This document shows, one piece after another, positions 53,401 through 64,000 of a DNA stretch of 64,000 nt. A program made the translations under genes and the position numbers. Every line of letters begins with the position of its first letter. Positions within the stretch are counted from its first letter, which is position 1. Origin of the DNA: Dyella tabacisoli (lineage in GTDB: Bacteria > Pseudomonadota > Gammaproteobacteria > Xanthomonadales > Rhodanobacteraceae); assembly GCF_003350925.1 (NCBI RefSeq), contig NZ_KZ857183.1:111564-175563 (forward strand), in the 5' to 3' direction. The notes under the pieces are model-generated. The model did not search any database, was not told where the DNA came from, and worked only from the letters and a program-made list of their open reading frames with translations.

Positions 53401-56400
53401 CAAGACGCAGGCTCCCCTGCTGCGTGTATTCGTGCACCGCACCGAGGCGGTGTTCTATCTCACCTTGAGTTTCCACCATGCGATCCTTGATGGGTGGAGC
53501 CACGCCAGCCTTGTTACCGAGCTGATACATCGCTACCAGGCAAAGCTGCAAGGCCACGCGCTCGTCTTCGAGCCGCTGTCAGGCCACTACCGCGACTACA
53601 TCGCGTTGGAACAGAACGCGCTGCATGCCGCAGATAGCCGAGCGTTCTGGCAGACGTTCCTGAAAGGCGCGCAAAGCACCGAACCGCAGGCCCCCGCTAT
53701 CGTCGACAACGGCAGCGGTACGATGGCCATCCATCTCCCGATAACCATCGCGCCGGCCACCAGCGACGCCTTGCTGGCGCTGGCGCATCGGCTCAAAACG
53801 CCGATGAAGAGCGTGCTGCTGGCCGTGCACATGGCCGTACTTGGCATGCTGAGCGGCTGTCGCGATGTCACCACCGCACTGGTAACCCATGGCCGCCCCG
53901 AGACCACCGACGGCGACAAGTTGCTCGGCCTGTTTCTCAATTCGGTGCCGTTCCGCCTTGCCTTGCAGTATGAGTCCTGGGAGCGTCTGATCGGCCAAGT
54001 ACTGGCAGCGGAGCGACAGTTGTTGCCGCACCGGCGCTATCCGCTGTCGCAGATATTGGAAGACCTCGGCCAGCGAAGCCTGTCGAAGGTGCTGTTCAAC
54101 TACACGCACTTCCATATCTACGAGCAATTGGGTGAGCTTGGTCAGCGACTGGGCACGCATGACGATCGCACCGACAACAGCTTTGCCCTCGATGTGAATT
54201 TCCAGCACGACGCCCATGGACTGAAAGGCTGGGTAGCCGGTCATCGCACGGTCTATGACCGCGACACGCTTGAACGTTATGCGCGCTGCTATTACCAGGC
54301 ACTCCAGGCGCTGGCCGCCGATGCCAAACAGCCGGTGCGTCGTTTTGATTTGCTCGACGATATCGAACGCCAGCGCTTGGTGCATGACATCAACGCCACC
54401 GCGCGTACGCTGCCGGCGCAAAGCTTTCCCGTGCTGTTTGAACAACAAGTGTCGCGTGCGCCCGATGCCGTGGCAGCGATGTTTGAACAAGAGTGCCTGA
54501 CCTACGCCGAACTCAACGCGCGCGCCAATCGCCTCGCGCGTGCGCTGGTGGCCCAGGGCATCGGCCCCGAACAAGCGGTCGCCGTCGCCCTGCCGCGCTC
54601 GCTCGATATGCTGGTCGCGCTGCTCGCCGTGCTTAAAAGCGGTGCCGCCTACCTACCGCTGGATCTGGATTATCCGGCCGAACGGCTGGCCTATATGCTC
54701 GACGATGCGCAGCCCGCGCTCGTCCTCGCTCGCAGCGATGCCGCGGTGGCGCTACCGGCGCACCAGGCGATCTGGTGGCTCGATCAGCACAACGTCGCGG
54801 ATCAAGCAGCAAGCGATCTGGACGACCGCGAGCGCACTCGCCCGCTGCATGCCGACCATCCCGCCTATGTGATCTACACCTCCGGCTCCACCGGACGGCC
54901 CAAGGGCGTATCCGTCCGCCATGCCGGCTTGAGCAACTTCCTGCACAGCATGCGCGAACAACCCGGCATCGCCGCCGGTGAAACGCTGTTGGCCTGCACG
55001 CCGATCTCCTTCGACATCGCCGCGCTGGAGCTGTACCTGCCGCTGCTGCAGGGCGCCTGCGTGCAGATCGTGCCGCGTGCGGTGAGTACCGATGGCCTGC
55101 GCCTGCGCGCCCTGCTCGATGCGGTCGCACCGCAGGCGATGCAGGCCACCCCGGCCACCTGGCAGATGCTGCGCGAGGCTGGCTGGCAACCCGCTGCGTC
55201 CTTGCGCGTGCTGTGCGGCGGCGAAGCGTTGCCGCCCGAGCTGGCGAGCTTTCTGCGCCAGGGCGCCGCCTTGTGGAATCTCTACGGCCCCACCGAAACC
55301 ACCGTGTGGTCGCTGGCCGAACACGTCGGCGACGGTCCGGTGCGGATCGGCCGACCCATCGCCAATACCCAGGTCTACCTGCTCGATGCGTCCTTGCAGC
55401 CGGTGCCGCCGGGCGTGCCCGGCGAGCTGTATCTGGCTGGCGACGGCCTGGCCCGTGGCTACCTGAAACGTCCCGCGCTTACCGCCGAGCGCTTTGTCGC
55501 CCATCCATTCAACGCCGGCCAGCGCATGTATCGCACCGGCGATCTGGCGCGCTGGCTGGCGGATGGCGAGCTGGATTTCCTCGGCCGTATCGATCATCAG
55601 GTGAAGATTCGCGGCTTTCGTATCGAGCTGGGCGAGATCGAGGCGGCGCTGGCACGCCTGCCCGGTGTCGCGCAAAGCGTGGTGATCGCGCGCGAAGACC
55701 AGCCCGGCCACAAGCAACTGGTCGGCTATGTGGTGGCTGCCGAAGACAACGCACTCGATCCGATGACATTGCGCCAGGCGCTGGCCGAACCACTGCCCGA
55801 CTATATGGTGCCCGCCGCCATCGTCGTGCTTGAAGCGCTGCCGCTCACACCCAACGGCAAGGTCGATCGCAAGGCCCTGCCCGCGCCGGACTACGCGCGC
55901 GCCGAAAGCCGCGCGCCGCGCACCCCGCAGGAAGCACTGCTCGCCGGTTTGTTCGCCGAAGTACTCGGGCTGAAAAAAGTCGGTATCGACGACAGCTTCT
56001 TCGACCTGGGCGGCCAATCATTGCTCGTCATGCGCTTGATAAGCCGCATTCGTTCCACCTTGAATGTCGAGCTGTCGATCGGCGATCTGTTTGAAACGCC
56101 GACCGTAGTCGGCATGACGCAACAGTTGGCATCCGCCTCGGCGGCGCGGCAGCGACTGCTGCCTTACGAGCGCAGCGAGCAGGACGCGGTACCGCTGTCC
56201 TATGCGCAGCAACGCCTATGGTTCATTCAGCAATTGGAGGGGCCGAGCAGCACCTATAACCTCCCCTTGGCGCTGCACCTGGGCGGAGACCTGGATCATC
56301 AAGCTTTGCGGCTGGCGCTGTCCGACGTGGTTGCGCGCCATGAAATACTGCGCACCTTGCTGGTCGAATTCGACGGCGTGCCGTACCAGCATGTCGGAGC

Positions 56401-59400
56401 CACCGCGCCGCTCGCCTTGATCGAACACTCAGTAGACGAGCCGGCCCTGCAGCGCGCGCTGATCGACACCGCGGCGCACGGATTCGACCTGGCGACGCAA
56501 AGCCCGCTACGCGCCCACCTGTTCCGTCTCGACGAGCAGCAGCACGTGTTGCTGCTGGTGCTGCACCATATTGCCGGCGACGGCTGGTCGCTGGTGCCGC
56601 TGGCGCGCGACCTCGCCTTTGCCTATGCCGCACGACGCGCGCACCAGGCACCCGCCTGGGCGCCGCTGCCGGTGCAGTACGCCGACTATGCGCTGTGGCA
56701 GCGCGAGGTGCTGGGCGAGGAGTCCGACCCCACCAGCGCCATGGCCGTGCAAAGCACCTATTGGCGACATGCGCTGGCCGGCCTGCCCGAGCAGATCAAC
56801 CTGCCCACCGACCGGCCGCGTCCGGCCATCGCCAGCCATCGCGGCGACGTCGTCTCCTTCCACCTCGATGCCGATCTGCATCGCCGCCTGCTGACGATGG
56901 TCCGCGAACGGCACGCCACCTTGTTCATGGTCTTGCACGCCGCACTCGCCCTGCTGCTGGGCAAGCTCGGCGCCGGCGACGACATCGTCATCGGCAGCCC
57001 CATCGCCGGACGCACCGACGATGCGCTGGACGATCTGGTCGGCTTCTTCGTCAACACCCTGGTGCTGCGCACCGACCTGTCCGGTCAGCCCAGCTTCGAC
57101 GCCTTGCTCGAACGCGTGCGCCGTACCGATCTGGCCGCCTATGCGCATCAGGACTTGCCGTTCGAGCGGCTGGTGGAAATGCTCAACCCGGCGCGCTCGC
57201 TCAATCACCATCCGCTGTTCCAGGCGATACTGGCTGTGCAGAACAACGCCACCGTGCCGTTCGAACTGCCCGGCCTCACCGTCAGCACCGCCGCCGTCGA
57301 TGTCCTCGCGGCCAAGTTCGATCTGAGCCTGAGCTTCACCGAACACTACGCCACCGACGCCAGCCCCAACGGACTGGACGGCGTACTCGAATACGCCACC
57401 GACCTGTTCGACCGCGATAGCGCCGAACGCTTCGTGCGCTATCTGTGCCATCTGCTCGATACGCTGGTGCGCGATCCGGCGCTCACCCTGGCCCAGGTGT
57501 CTTTGCTGGCGCCGGACGAGCGGCAGCACATCCTGCAGGATTGGAACAATACCGTGCGGCCGCTGCCGCGGACTTCGCTGGCTGCGCTGTTTGCCGAACA
57601 GGCCATGCGCACGCCCGATGCCATCGCGGCGAGCTGCGGCGAATCACAACTGAGCTACCGCGAGCTGGATCTTCGCGCCAATCGCCTGGCCCATCATCTG
57701 CAAGTACTTGGCGTGGGCCAGGACATGCTGGTGGGCTTGTGCATCGAGCGTTCGCCGGATCTGTTGATCTCCATCCTGGGCATCCTCAAAGCCGGCGCAG
57801 CCTATCTTCCCCTGGACCCCGAATACCCGGCCGAGCGCCTTGCCTACATGCTCGACGACACCCGTGCGGCAGTGGTTATCACCCGCTCCGGGCTGCTCGA
57901 CCGGCTACCCATACACGATATTCACCGCGTACTGCTGGACAGCGAGGCACCTGCCATCGCGCAATGGCCTGCGCATGCCCCCGCGCAGAACGCCCAGCCA
58001 GACGGTCTGGCCTATGTGATGTACACCTCCGGCTCCACCGGCCGACCCAAGGGCATTGCGATCACGCAAAGCAATATCGTCGCGCTGGCCCTTGACCATC
58101 GCTGGCAGGACACTAGCCAGCAACGGGTGTTGCTGCATTCGCCACCGGCATTCGATGCGTCTACTTACGAAATCTGGGTACCGCTGCTGAGCGGCCGGCA
58201 GATCGTGATCGCGCCATCGGGCAAAACCGACATCCGTGCGCTGGCTGCCGTTATCGAACAGCAGAAAATCACCGCACTGTTTCTCACCACGGCGCTTTTC
58301 CGCCTGATCGTCGAAGAATATGTGCAGTGCTTTGCGCATGTACGTACCGTGTGGAGCGGCGGCGAAGCAGCCACGCCGCAAGTTTTTCAGCGGGTGCTCG
58401 ACCATTGCCCGCATACCGAGGTGGTGCATGTCTATGGCCCTACCGAGACAACCACTTTTGTGACCTGCCATCGGATGCGTGCGCCGCTCCGCCCAGGTGC
58501 CGGCGCTCCCATTGGCACGCCCATGGACAATACGCAGGCTTATGTCCTGGATGCCGCCCTGCAGCCGGTCCCCGCCGGAGTCGTCGGCGAGTTGTACATC
58601 GGCGGCAGCGGTCTTGCTCGCGGCTATCTCCATCGGCCGGCCCTCACCGCCGAACGCTTCATCGCCGCGCCGTTCGGCTTACCGGGCCAGCGCATGTATC
58701 GCACCGGCGATCTGGTGCGCTGGCTGCCCGACGGCAATATCGACTACGTCGGACGTACCGATCATCAGGTCAAAATTCGCGGCTTTCGGATTGAACTGGG
58801 CGAGATCGACGCCGCCTTGTCGCTGCAGCCGGGCGTGGCCCAGGCCATCGTTATCGCGCGCGAGGATCATCCCGGACAGAAACAACTGGTCGGCTATGTC
58901 GTACCGACGGCGGGACACAGCATAGATCCGCTGGCCTTGCGCCGCAGCCTGGCCGAGCACTTACCCGATTACATGGTGCCCGCCGCCATCGTTGAGCTGG
59001 ACAGCTTGCCGCTGACCAGCAACGGCAAATTGGATCGCCACGCACTGCCCATACCGAATTTCGCTGGCGCGGACCGGGAAAGACGCGCACCGCGTACGTC
59101 ACAAGAGCAAATCCTGGAAACCCTGTTCGCCGAAGCCCTAGGGCTGCCGAGCATCAGCATCGACGACAATTTCTTTGAACTGGGTGGGCATTCGTTGCTA
59201 GCCGCGCAATTAATCAGCCGCATTCGCACTGTGCTGGATGTCGAACTGTCGATACGAGCCCTGTTCGACGCGCCGACCGTGGCTCAGTTTGCCGACCGAC
59301 TGCTGGCCAATACCGCGCTGGAAACCTCCACCGTGACCCTGCTGCCGTTGCGCGCCACAGGCAACCGGCCAGCCATATTCTGCTTCCATCCGGCTAGCGG

Positions 59401-60163
59401 CCTGAGTTGGTCGTACACCAGGCTGATCCACTTCATCGACCAGCGGCACGCGGTCTTCGGCTTACAGGCACGTGGTTTCGGCGACGCCGAGCAGCCGTCT
59501 GAAAATCTTGACCAGATGGTGGCCGACTATGTCGCACTGATGCGTGAAGTGCAGCCCACTGGTCCCTATCATCTGTTGGGCTGGTCGTTTGGCGGGCTTC
59601 TCGCCTTCGAGATCGGCTGCGCACTGCAGCGACAAGGTGAACAGGTCGGCCTGCTATCGATCCTGGATACCCAGTTTCTTACCGCCCCCCTCGATCATCA
59701 ATCCAATGACGGTTTGCTGGCCGAAATCCTTGCCATGGAAGGCGTCAAGCTAGCGCCGCAGGCACCGCCCCCCGATATGCACGAGTCCTACGAATTGCTA
59801 CGTACGCGTAACAGCCCGTTCACCAGCCTGGGCGAGGCACTGTTCGAAAAATCGGTGGACGTCTATCGCAACAATATCCGCCTGTTCAAGCAGTCGCCGC
59901 CACGCAAGACCTTTCATGGCGAACTGCTGCTGATCTCCACCACTCGGAACGCCGACGGCTCGCCCGTCGCACAGCTACTTACCGAGGGTTGGAGTGACCG
60001 GTTCGATGGACCGGTGGAGAGCCTCAACATCGATTGCTGCCACTACGAGCTATTGGATTCCAGGCATGCCCCACGCTTAGGCGCTGCCATTGGCGCAAAG
60101 CTCGCCCTCTATGAGCGCGTCGATGCCGCTGACCGCCCCTACTCCGAAGCGGAGGCGAGCTGA
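47483..60163 (+). CDS. Four-module non-ribosomal peptide synthetase with terminal thioesterase
   Basis: The 4226-residue multienzyme builds a peptide. Order: degenerate N-terminal half condensation domain (1 to about 185, no HHxxxDG), A1 (core [11 protein letters not shown] near 357), T1 (Ser745, GGHS), C (HHIAGDG from 927), A2 (core near 1411), T2 (Ser1798, GGDS), C (HHAILDG from 1998, opening [13 protein letters not shown]), A3 (core near 2464), T3 (Ser2846, GGQS), C (HHIAGDG from 3028), A4 (core near 3514), T4 (Ser3904, GGHS) and a type I thioesterase (GWSFGG, Ser4035; CCHYELLD carries the likely His). The start ATG has AGGGA 7 nt upstream. By eye, A3 has a glycine-type specificity pocket and A2 a Val-type pocket. 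There is no separate epimerisation domain. Confidence 0.97.
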   Translation: MKDRTYSFINSEAIAASEQSRLLLAVSLVFMARYFRAPGDADGISVTQYLPTGQEQELALLPRSSFDGPESFTALLEKLHSGPDVATLRPCLQALSIDLEAYRHGVDDGLDAASDVFYRCFAGSREPWQLICNQVNGRLHGRLRPPAGAMPLSQQALELARGQLQRLPALLASQTQRAMAELDLLGDDLRKSILYDWNATAQAVPEATLPIWFERQAALTPDAIALVSGENQLSYADLNARANCLAHRLIAKGIGAEQIVAVALPRSLDALVAILAVLKSGAAYLPLDLHYPADRLRLMLEDARPSLVIVDEERRAEHAGRYEILLSGHDEDGHAQPNPDNGSRLRPLLPQHPAYVIYTSGSTGRPKGVVVSHGNLNHFIAWSVGHFGERLARVWLTTSLCFDVSVFELFAPLCSGGRVQLARDLLALAEQPREYFDGSLISGSPSALAGLLEQPQLPLQGVHSIVLAGESMPMALAERLAREWPDCRLADLYGPTETTVYATGWDMGSRQLDAAPAPAGIGRPLANTQAYVLDHALRPLPPGVAGELYLAGEGLSRGYWRRPALTAERFVAHPFAPGRRMYRTGDLAIWRADGQLEYLGRTDHQVKLRGFRIELGEIEAALSREPNVARSVVIAREDSHGQQQLVGYVVAAKDVRLDPVALRRALAARLPDHMVPAAVVPLDALPLTPNGKLDRHALPAPTFLQGEYRAPRTPQETALATLFAGVLSLPRVGIDDSFFDLGGHSLLAMRLMSRIRTDLGAELAFRSLFEHPTVAMLAPQLAETRRARAPLRRMPRPRHPPLSFAQQGLWFIQQLEDLGGTYNIPVALRLYGTLNRDALYQALHDLLVRHEILRTLFVETEGMPYQHIMLADQAIPVFIEHVVDETALPQALAAAAAQSFDLSGQSPLHVHLFRLGKQQHVLLLVLHHIAGDGHSLTPLLHDLSRAYGARLANRSPSWAPLPVQYADYGLWQRELLGNETDPDSVIVNQGAFWQRALAGLPENLPLPTDRPRPLRASHRGDVVRFRMNAELHRRLLALARECHVTLFMLVHAALGVLLNRYGAGTDLPIGAPVAGRGDEAMHDLVGFFVNLVVLRTDTSGNPTFRELIERARVTDLAAFSHQDLPFERVVEIVKPTRSTAQHPLFQVALTQIQHTASFDFAGQKVQAETVDAALAKYDLAFGFAEARDDDGQPAELLGEIEYACDLFDRSTAQRMAGHFQRLLQMAVAAPDRPIGAFELRGDDERQLQQAWNATAQPMPEASLAELFSAQAARTPDAIAASCGETQLSYGELERRANRLAHHLQTLGVGLDMLVGVCLERSLDLLVATLGILKAGAAYLPLDPEYPAERLTYMLNDTMTPVLITHSTLLERLPSHSSCLIALDEQAEVIAQQPDSAPALDIRPGHLAYVMYTSGSTGQPKGIAVTQGNVAGLALDRRWQDASQQRVLLHSPQLFDAATYETWAPLLSGRQIVIVPPGKTDIRVLEQTIVQHGVTGLWLTAGLFHLMVDECPDAFAKVRQLIAGGDVLSSAHVQRLLERHPQLRVVNGYGPTETTTFATNHRMDAGAVQNANVPIGAPLDNTQAYVLDHRLQAVPVGVTGELYIGGNGLARGYLHRPALTAERFVASPFTPGERLYRSGDLVRWLPDGSLAFNGRADYQVKIRGFRIELGEIEVALRQQGTVQSAAVIVREDQPGHKQLVGYAVAAPGKIIDAAALRQALSARLPDYMVPTAIVTLQTLPLTINGKLDTRALPRPDFATVAMRDPRTPQETVLANLFADVLKLPHVGIDDSFFDLGGDSIRAIQLKARAQKAGLSFELGALFDHQSVAALAAIIGDSETETTRAIGPYTLIEAGDRERLPADIEAAYPLSQLQAGMLFHSDYSVDSTLYHDVVSTAALPTFDEATLRAALGELSERHEILRTSFDVDHYSQPLQLVHRHAATPLSVLELNGVTDDERHAELSAWLDRESRRPFDKTQAPLLRVFVHRTEAVFYLTLSFHHAILDGWSHASLVTELIHRYQAKLQGHALVFEPLSGHYRDYIALEQNALHAADSRAFWQTFLKGAQSTEPQAPAIVDNGSGTMAIHLPITIAPATSDALLALAHRLKTPMKSVLLAVHMAVLGMLSGCRDVTTALVTHGRPETTDGDKLLGLFLNSVPFRLALQYESWERLIGQVLAAERQLLPHRRYPLSQILEDLGQRSLSKVLFNYTHFHIYEQLGELGQRLGTHDDRTDNSFALDVNFQHDAHGLKGWVAGHRTVYDRDTLERYARCYYQALQALAADAKQPVRRFDLLDDIERQRLVHDINATARTLPAQSFPVLFEQQVSRAPDAVAAMFEQECLTYAELNARANRLARALVAQGIGPEQAVAVALPRSLDMLVALLAVLKSGAAYLPLDLDYPAERLAYMLDDAQPALVLARSDAAVALPAHQAIWWLDQHNVADQAASDLDDRERTRPLHADHPAYVIYTSGSTGRPKGVSVRHAGLSNFLHSMREQPGIAAGETLLACTPISFDIAALELYLPLLQGACVQIVPRAVSTDGLRLRALLDAVAPQAMQATPATWQMLREAGWQPAASLRVLCGGEALPPELASFLRQGAALWNLYGPTETTVWSLAEHVGDGPVRIGRPIANTQVYLLDASLQPVPPGVPGELYLAGDGLARGYLKRPALTAERFVAHPFNAGQRMYRTGDLARWLADGELDFLGRIDHQVKIRGFRIELGEIEAALARLPGVAQSVVIAREDQPGHKQLVGYVVAAEDNALDPMTLRQALAEPLPDYMVPAAIVVLEALPLTPNGKVDRKALPAPDYARAESRAPRTPQEALLAGLFAEVLGLKKVGIDDSFFDLGGQSLLVMRLISRIRSTLNVELSIGDLFETPTVVGMTQQLASASAARQRLLPYERSEQDAVPLSYAQQRLWFIQQLEGPSSTYNLPLALHLGGDLDHQALRLALSDVVARHEILRTLLVEFDGVPYQHVGATAPLALIEHSVDEPALQRALIDTAAHGFDLATQSPLRAHLFRLDEQQHVLLLVLHHIAGDGWSLVPLARDLAFAYAARRAHQAPAWAPLPVQYADYALWQREVLGEESDPTSAMAVQSTYWRHALAGLPEQINLPTDRPRPAIASHRGDVVSFHLDADLHRRLLTMVRERHATLFMVLHAALALLLGKLGAGDDIVIGSPIAGRTDDALDDLVGFFVNTLVLRTDLSGQPSFDALLERVRRTDLAAYAHQDLPFERLVEMLNPARSLNHHPLFQAILAVQNNATVPFELPGLTVSTAAVDVLAAKFDLSLSFTEHYATDASPNGLDGVLEYATDLFDRDSAERFVRYLCHLLDTLVRDPALTLAQVSLLAPDERQHILQDWNNTVRPLPRTSLAALFAEQAMRTPDAIAASCGESQLSYRELDLRANRLAHHLQVLGVGQDMLVGLCIERSPDLLISILGILKAGAAYLPLDPEYPAERLAYMLDDTRAAVVITRSGLLDRLPIHDIHRVLLDSEAPAIAQWPAHAPAQNAQPDGLAYVMYTSGSTGRPKGIAITQSNIVALALDHRWQDTSQQRVLLHSPPAFDASTYEIWVPLLSGRQIVIAPSGKTDIRALAAVIEQQKITALFLTTALFRLIVEEYVQCFAHVRTVWSGGEAATPQVFQRVLDHCPHTEVVHVYGPTETTTFVTCHRMRAPLRPGAGAPIGTPMDNTQAYVLDAALQPVPAGVVGELYIGGSGLARGYLHRPALTAERFIAAPFGLPGQRMYRTGDLVRWLPDGNIDYVGRTDHQVKIRGFRIELGEIDAALSLQPGVAQAIVIAREDHPGQKQLVGYVVPTAGHSIDPLALRRSLAEHLPDYMVPAAIVELDSLPLTSNGKLDRHALPIPNFAGADRERRAPRTSQEQILETLFAEALGLPSISIDDNFFELGGHSLLAAQLISRIRTVLDVELSIRALFDAPTVAQFADRLLANTALETSTVTLLPLRATGNRPAIFCFHPASGLSWSYTRLIHFIDQRHAVFGLQARGFGDAEQPSENLDQMVADYVALMREVQPTGPYHLLGWSFGGLLAFEIGCALQRQGEQVGLLSILDTQFLTAPLDHQSNDGLLAEILAMEGVKLAPQAPPPDMHESYELLRTRNSPFTSLGEALFEKSVDVYRNNIRLFKQSPPRKTFHGELLLISTTRNADGSPVAQLLTEGWSDRFDGPVESLNIDCCHYELLDSRHAPRLGAAIGAKLALYERVDAADRPYSEAEAS

Positions 60164-60262
60164 CAGGCAATCGAACGAATTCGATTCAGCCAATCAAAGA
60201 TGGATGCATCTGTCATTTTGTTCGTTTTAAAAGCATACCAATCCAAGACGGGAGTAAGTTGT

Positions 60263-61447
60263 TTGCGAGTTTTATTCATACCGAATGTTGGCGCAGTTAT
60301 TCCGCACTTATTGCCGCTGATGGCGCTTGACTCTCAACTCGAAGCAGGCCGTCACGAGACGGCTTTTCTCGTTCCTGGTGCTTTTCATAAATCTCTTAAA
60401 AATTTGCAACGGAATGTACTCGACATCGACTATCGCCCAGAGCAGCTATTTCGAGATGAGATGGCCGCCTGTGGGCGCTTTCGTCCCGACGTTATCGTGG
60501 ATGACTTCAGCATGGCTGCGCTTCTGACATCGAAGGTTGCCAAAAAGCCGCGCGTTACGATCCTGCGGACCGGCGCCTTTCCGGGAAGCGTGCCCAGAGA
60601 CGACTCGCACCGTCATAGCTGCGAGTCTCACAGCTCCGACAAGTTTGATTTCGACGCCTACTTTCAAAACAGCGAGCTGCTGTGCGGCATACCCGCGCCG
60701 AAGAATTTCGCCGAGGCATGCGCCGCCGACATCAGCATTGTCCCTGGAATCAGAAGCATCGAAGCCCTGCCGGCCAGCGTGGGCGACGACCCGAACTATG
60801 CTTTTGCCGGCGCCCTGACCGTTTCCGATTCGGCCATCCCTACCCCGGTTGCCCGCAGTACGGATACTACGGATGCGATCTTGGCGTTCCTGGAAAGAAA
60901 CCAGCAGCGAAAGATCGTCTACCTGACGCTGGGATCGGTACTTAAGGCAGGCGAAGCCATTCGCGAAGCCATCAAATACATGCTCGATACCGGCGTTGCA
61001 ATAATTTCAACCGTAGACTTGCCTGACGTAAAGACGTCTCGCAAAGAATTATTCTTCTACGCGCCATTTGTACCGATGCATGCCGTCTGCTCCAAGGTGC
61101 ATCTTATGATCCACCACTGCGGCAGCGGCACGTATCAGTACGCCATCACGCACCAGGTTCCATCGATATGCATTGGATCCCGATCCTACGATCGAGACGA
61201 TGTGGCATATCGTCTTGAACAACTGGGGGTAGCGAAGTACATCCCATTCATTGATAGCGTTGCCGTCTTTATTGAAAGGTTCGTAAAAGAATTCGATCAG
61301 TGCATGGATAACCTGGGCCAGTGGTACCAAGCGGCAAAACAACGACTGAATCTACTCTGGAACGAAAATGATCGAACAGCCGCCATTTTCAATTTTGAAG
61401 AAGTGTTAAAAAAGGCAATCTTGTTACATGGTGCGAACCTGAAATGA
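60263..61447 (+). CDS. UGT-like glycosyltransferase (GT1 family)
   Basis: The 394-residue protein looks like a GT-B fold nucleotide-sugar transferase of the antibiotic GT1 type. It starts MRVLFIPNVGAVIPHLLPLMAL and has the donor-side motif MIHHCGSGTYQYAITHQVPSICI near the C-terminus, where macrolide and glycopeptide transferases show HHGGxGT. The Asp-Gln of the usual DQ pair is absent. It may glycosylate the NRPS product. The TTG at 60263 is preferred because GGGAG lies 8 nt upstream and the protein then begins as the family does. An ATG at 60200 would add 21 residues and lacks a ribosome site. GC content is lower than in the NRPS, suggesting a different origin. Confidence 0.78.
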   Translation: MRVLFIPNVGAVIPHLLPLMALDSQLEAGRHETAFLVPGAFHKSLKNLQRNVLDIDYRPEQLFRDEMAACGRFRPDVIVDDFSMAALLTSKVAKKPRVTILRTGAFPGSVPRDDSHRHSCESHSSDKFDFDAYFQNSELLCGIPAPKNFAEACAADISIVPGIRSIEALPASVGDDPNYAFAGALTVSDSAIPTPVARSTDTTDAILAFLERNQQRKIVYLTLGSVLKAGEAIREAIKYMLDTGVAIISTVDLPDVKTSRKELFFYAPFVPMHAVCSKVHLMIHHCGSGTYQYAITHQVPSICIGSRSYDRDDVAYRLEQLGVAKYIPFIDSVAVFIERFVKEFDQCMDNLGQWYQAAKQRLNLLWNENDRTAAIFNFEEVLKKAILLHGANLK

Positions 61448-61555
61448 CCATTTAAAATAAATAATTTCATTGCCGATATGGAATTATTCTTACTTGCCCG
61501 CACCATAGGTGACTGATAACCTATGAAACTATTAATAAAGTGGAGTTAAGCGACC

Positions 61556-61996
61556 ATGAAATCGATGACTGGATCACAAAATGCATCTTCTTGGCGTCAC
61601 TTATTGTCAGCAGGGTTTTTCACGCTGTTACTCCTGACCTCAACTCTCTTCAGCGGTGTGGCCATGTCATCGAGCAATGATTTCGAATTGTCTGCCGGAT
61701 TGTGGCGCCTGGATGGCTCATTCTCATCCTCGGGCGAAGCCTTGATGGCTACGATCGTCAAGCTGCCACAGCACCAATGGAAGCTGATCTTGCCGAAGGA
61801 TATTCAGCCGGCAGATGCAAGCAACGATGTCGTACTGCACCGAACCGGTGCGCATGCATATCGCGCGACTATCGCCGAGGGAGTCGAAGTCAACCTGACG
61901 CAGACATCTGCCGATAAAGCTCAAATACGAATCGATACGAACAACAGCAAAGGCTTCTCCAAGTTCGGATACAGCATGAGCCTGGTGAAAAACTGA
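61556..61996 (+). CDS. Small secreted hypothetical protein
   Basis: The 146-residue product has an N-terminal hydrophobic signal (RHLLSAGFFTLLLLTSTLFSGVAMSS). The mature part of about 110 residues is beta-rich (FELSAGLWRLDGSF, HQWKLILPKDIQP, NLTQTSADKAQIRIDT), with no Cys. I do not recognise the family. GGAG lies upstream of the ATG. It lies between the glycosyltransferase and the decayed second mbtH gene. Role unknown. Confidence 0.72.
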   Translation: MKSMTGSQNASSWRHLLSAGFFTLLLLTSTLFSGVAMSSSNDFELSAGLWRLDGSFSSSGEALMATIVKLPQHQWKLILPKDIQPADASNDVVLHRTGAHAYRATIAEGVEVNLTQTSADKAQIRIDTNNSKGFSKFGYSMSLVKN

Positions 61997-62010
61997 TCCG
62001 TTTTAAGAAA

Positions 62011-62049
62011 CTTGTTAAAGAATCTTGTTAAAGAAGCTAGTTAAAGCAG
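62011..62049. repeat. Three 13-bp tandem repeats
   Basis: CTTGTTAAAGAAT (62011-62023), CTTGTTAAAGAAG (62024-62036) and CTAGTTAAAGCAG (62037-62049), followed by CTTGAATTC. They start 15 nt after the stop of the secreted protein gene and precede the mbtH remnant. Confidence 0.85.
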
Positions 62050-62092
62050 CTTGAATTCTTAAGTTCCACCCGCTGAACGGAGTTTACTTCGA

Positions 62093-62198
62093 TCAATTCA
62101 TTTGAATATAAAGATGCTTCGTGTCTCGACCTGTTAATGACGAGGTGCATGGCTCCGATATGCGAACCAAAAGCCTCTTAGGCGCCACGGGCGGCTAA
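62093..62198 (+). pseudogene. Decayed second mbtH gene
   Basis: TCAATTCATTTGAATATAAA followed by GATGCTTCGTGTCTCGACCTG matches the start of the intact mbtH (47153 onward, ACTAATCCATTTGAAGATAA). After a loss of about 100 nt, the sequence resumes as CCGATATGCGAACCAAAAGC, matching the end of mbtH (CCGACATGCGCCCCAAAAGC), and finishes with the same GGGCGGCTAA stop. Similarity runs on for about 50 nt past the stop. Start codon and reading frame are broken. It shows that a whole mbtH unit once stood here. Confidence 0.88.
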
Positions 62199-62375
62199 AC
62201 CGCCCTGTTTCGATTGATATTCGGCCAATGCCCAGAGTATTGGCCTGGGTGAGTGCTGCCTTAAATTTCATTCCACGCATCGGCACTGTCGTTGACGCAA
62301 AGCTCGCGCTCCACGAATACCTCGATGCGAACCGCTATACCGATTGCCCCTATTCCAACAGTGGAGTCGAACCGA

Positions 62376-63722
62376 GTGGCTACCGAAGACGTTCTCGACC
62401 GCGAAGCCATCGCGCTGGAAGAGCCAGCCGCCGAGCCGGCGACCGAACAGCGGTTGGGGCAGAACCGTAATTTCCGCTGGATCTGCGCCGGCGTAAGCAT
62501 CGCCACCCTGGGCAGTCAGTTCAGCGCGCTGGCGCTGCCCTGGCTGGTATTGAAGATGACCGGCGATACCTTGGCGCTGGCTACGGTGATGGCGATCTCC
62601 GGTGTGCCGCAGATCTTTCTATTGCTATTCGGCGGCAGCCTGGCCGACCGCTTTTCACCCAAGCGCATCCTGGTATGGGCTTATCTGACCTGCGCCTTAT
62701 TGCTAATCGCACTGGGCGGCTTGTTGTTCAGCGGCTTGCTGAAGCTGTGGATGATCGACGCATTCGCCTTCAGCACCGGCCTGGTTTTCGGCATGTCGAT
62801 CCCGGCGAGTTTCTCGCTGATCGCTGCCGCCCTGCCCGGCCACATGGTGCCGGCGGGCAGCTCGGTGATCGGCAGCATTCGTCAGGCATTGGCTTTTGTC
62901 GGACCACTGCTGGCCGGCGCCTTGCTCGGTTTTTCCGGCGATGGCCAGGCCGCTGGACACGAGGTACTTGGCAGCCAGCCACTGTTTGCGGCGGCGTTCT
63001 TTCTTGATGGCCTGGGGCTGCTCTTCGTGGCCTGGACCACGGCGAACATCGTGTTTCGTACCAGCTCCGAAGCGCCTGGCGAAGGCGTGCGCAACGGCTT
63101 CAATATTCTTCCCGCATTGCGTTGGTTCCTGGCCGATCGCCAGGTGTTGACGGTGGTCTGCTACTGGTCGCTGATCGTGTTCTTCCTCAGTGGGCCAGTG
63201 CGCATTGCCTTGCCCTTGCTGGCCGAGCAGAACACCGCGCTGGGCGCCAAGGCTTACGGCATCCTGGTATCGGCCAATGCTGCCGGCGTATTCCTGGGCA
63301 TGACGGCGCTCGGCCTGCTGCGCCGGTTTGTCGCCGACCGGTTGTGGCCGGTGATTCTCTGCCTCGACGCGCTGGCTGCGTTGATCGTGGTCGGCATCGG
63401 CCTGCTGCATCCGCAATTGCAACTGGCGGTATTCGTGTATGCCGCGCTGTTCGTGCTGGTGGGTACTCGTGCGGGCTTTGTCGAGATCGGCTGGTTCTCT
63501 TGGTTGCAACAGCGGTTTCCTGACGAAATCCGCGGCCGCGCGACCAGCATCTTCATGGTGGTTTCCACCGCCAATATCGCTGCTTCCGTCACGTTCTCCG
63601 GCTGGCTGACCCGGCACGTGCAAGCATCGGAACTGTTCCTGTTGGCCGGCGCGGCGACCGTGTCACTCGCCTTGCTGGGCATGTTGCTGCGTGCCTTGGG
63701 TGTATTGAGGGTCGATGCATGA
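62376..63722 (+). CDS. MFS transporter, probable peptide exporter
   Basis: The protein (about 448 residues) has twelve predicted membrane helices after a hydrophilic N-terminal stretch. It shows the MFS loop motif [14 protein letters not shown] between helices 2 and 3 and a related pattern in the second half ([15 protein letters not shown]). This is the type of drug or peptide efflux carrier found next to NRPS genes. Its stop overlaps the start of the second NRPS gene (ATGA), so the two are coupled. The GTG at 62376 has GGAG 9 nt upstream and is taken as the start. GTG 62361, ATG 62325 and TTG 62292 are in-frame alternatives. Confidence 0.88.
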   Translation: MATEDVLDREAIALEEPAAEPATEQRLGQNRNFRWICAGVSIATLGSQFSALALPWLVLKMTGDTLALATVMAISGVPQIFLLLFGGSLADRFSPKRILVWAYLTCALLLIALGGLLFSGLLKLWMIDAFAFSTGLVFGMSIPASFSLIAAALPGHMVPAGSSVIGSIRQALAFVGPLLAGALLGFSGDGQAAGHEVLGSQPLFAAAFFLDGLGLLFVAWTTANIVFRTSSEAPGEGVRNGFNILPALRWFLADRQVLTVVCYWSLIVFFLSGPVRIALPLLAEQNTALGAKAYGILVSANAAGVFLGMTALGLLRRFVADRLWPVILCLDALAALIVVGIGLLHPQLQLAVFVYAALFVLVGTRAGFVEIGWFSWLQQRFPDEIRGRATSIFMVVSTANIAASVTFSGWLTRHVQASELFLLAGAATVSLALLGMLLRALGVLRVDA

Positions 63723-64000
63723 GCGCATCGCCGAGATCCATCGCGAGTCCTGCGCTTTTCCCCTTGCTGTTCGAACAACAGGTGTCGCGTGCACCCGATG
63801 CCGTGGCAGCAGTGTTTGAACAAGAGAGCTTGACCTACGCCGAACTCAACGCTCGCGCCAATCGCCTCGCGCGTGCACTGGTGGCCCAAGGCATCGGCCC
63901 CGAGCAAGCGGTCGCCGTCGCCCTGCCGCGCTCGCTCGATATGCTGGTCGCGCTGCTCGCCGTGCTTAAAAGCGGTGCCGCCTATCTGCCGCTGGACCTG
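63719..64000 (+). CDS. Second NRPS, N-terminal adenylation domain (partial, continues past window)
   Basis: The frame starts at ATG 63719, overlapping the MFS stop, and runs off the right edge (94 codons seen). After twelve leader residues it goes straight into an adenylation domain: [70 protein letters not shown]. No condensation domain precedes it, so this is either a loading module or a shortened one. The DNA is nearly the same as the start of A3 in the first NRPS (54424-54666), with about 16 differences in 240 nt, and the last part is almost free of differences. This points to recent duplication or gene conversion. Confidence 0.93.
   Translation, partial: MSASPRSIASPALFPLLFEQQVSRAPDAVAAVFEQESLTYAELNARANRLARALVAQGIGPEQAVAVALPRSLDMLVALLAVLKSGAAYLPLDL

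Overview
The window looks like chromosomal DNA of a high-GC gammaproteobacterium of the Xanthomonadales, most likely a Rhodanobacteraceae relative (Dyella or Luteibacter type). That placement is an inference from codon use, the short GC-rich intergenic palindromes and the gene repertoire, not from a marker gene.

Left part (1-28000): a type VI secretion (T6SS) region. The minus strand carries the 5' part of a periplasmic-propeller sensor, then tssA, tssM, tssL and tssK read leftward from a GumN/TraB-like gene. The plus strand carries a LuxR-type response regulator, a PhnD-like binding protein, an MltA-type lytic transglycosylase, tssF, tssG, tssH (clpV), a VgrG with an unrecognised tail of about 400 residues, a small unknown gene and a DUF3300 lipoprotein. 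An OmpA-family protein and a PAAR-like DUF4280 protein close the region on the minus strand. tssB, tssC, hcp, tssE and tssJ are not seen here, so the system is split or continues elsewhere. MltA and the OmpA protein share two short peptide motifs.

Middle part (28200-41500): a sensor kinase, then a tight operon of a CHAT-domain (caspase-like) protease, a TpsB transporter and a 1406-residue TpsA adhesin. A glycosyltransferase and a small gene converge on this operon. They are followed by an AT-rich spacer, a small secreted protein with a strong terminator, and a hybrid histidine kinase.

Right part (41600-64000): a biosynthetic region. It holds an O-methyltransferase coupled to a heme-oxygenase-like helical protein, a DUF1428 protein, a Cys-rich secreted protein, a ridA plus type II thioesterase operon preceded by six helically phased GTGAA boxes, an mbtH gene and a 4226-residue four-module NRPS ending in a thioesterase. 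After these come a UGT-like glycosyltransferase, a secreted protein, a decayed second mbtH, an MFS exporter and the start of a second NRPS that begins directly with an adenylation domain nearly identical to the third one of the first NRPS. The probable product is a small, possibly glycosylated peptide with one glycine. The second assembly line appears to have arisen by duplication of the mbtH-NRPS unit.
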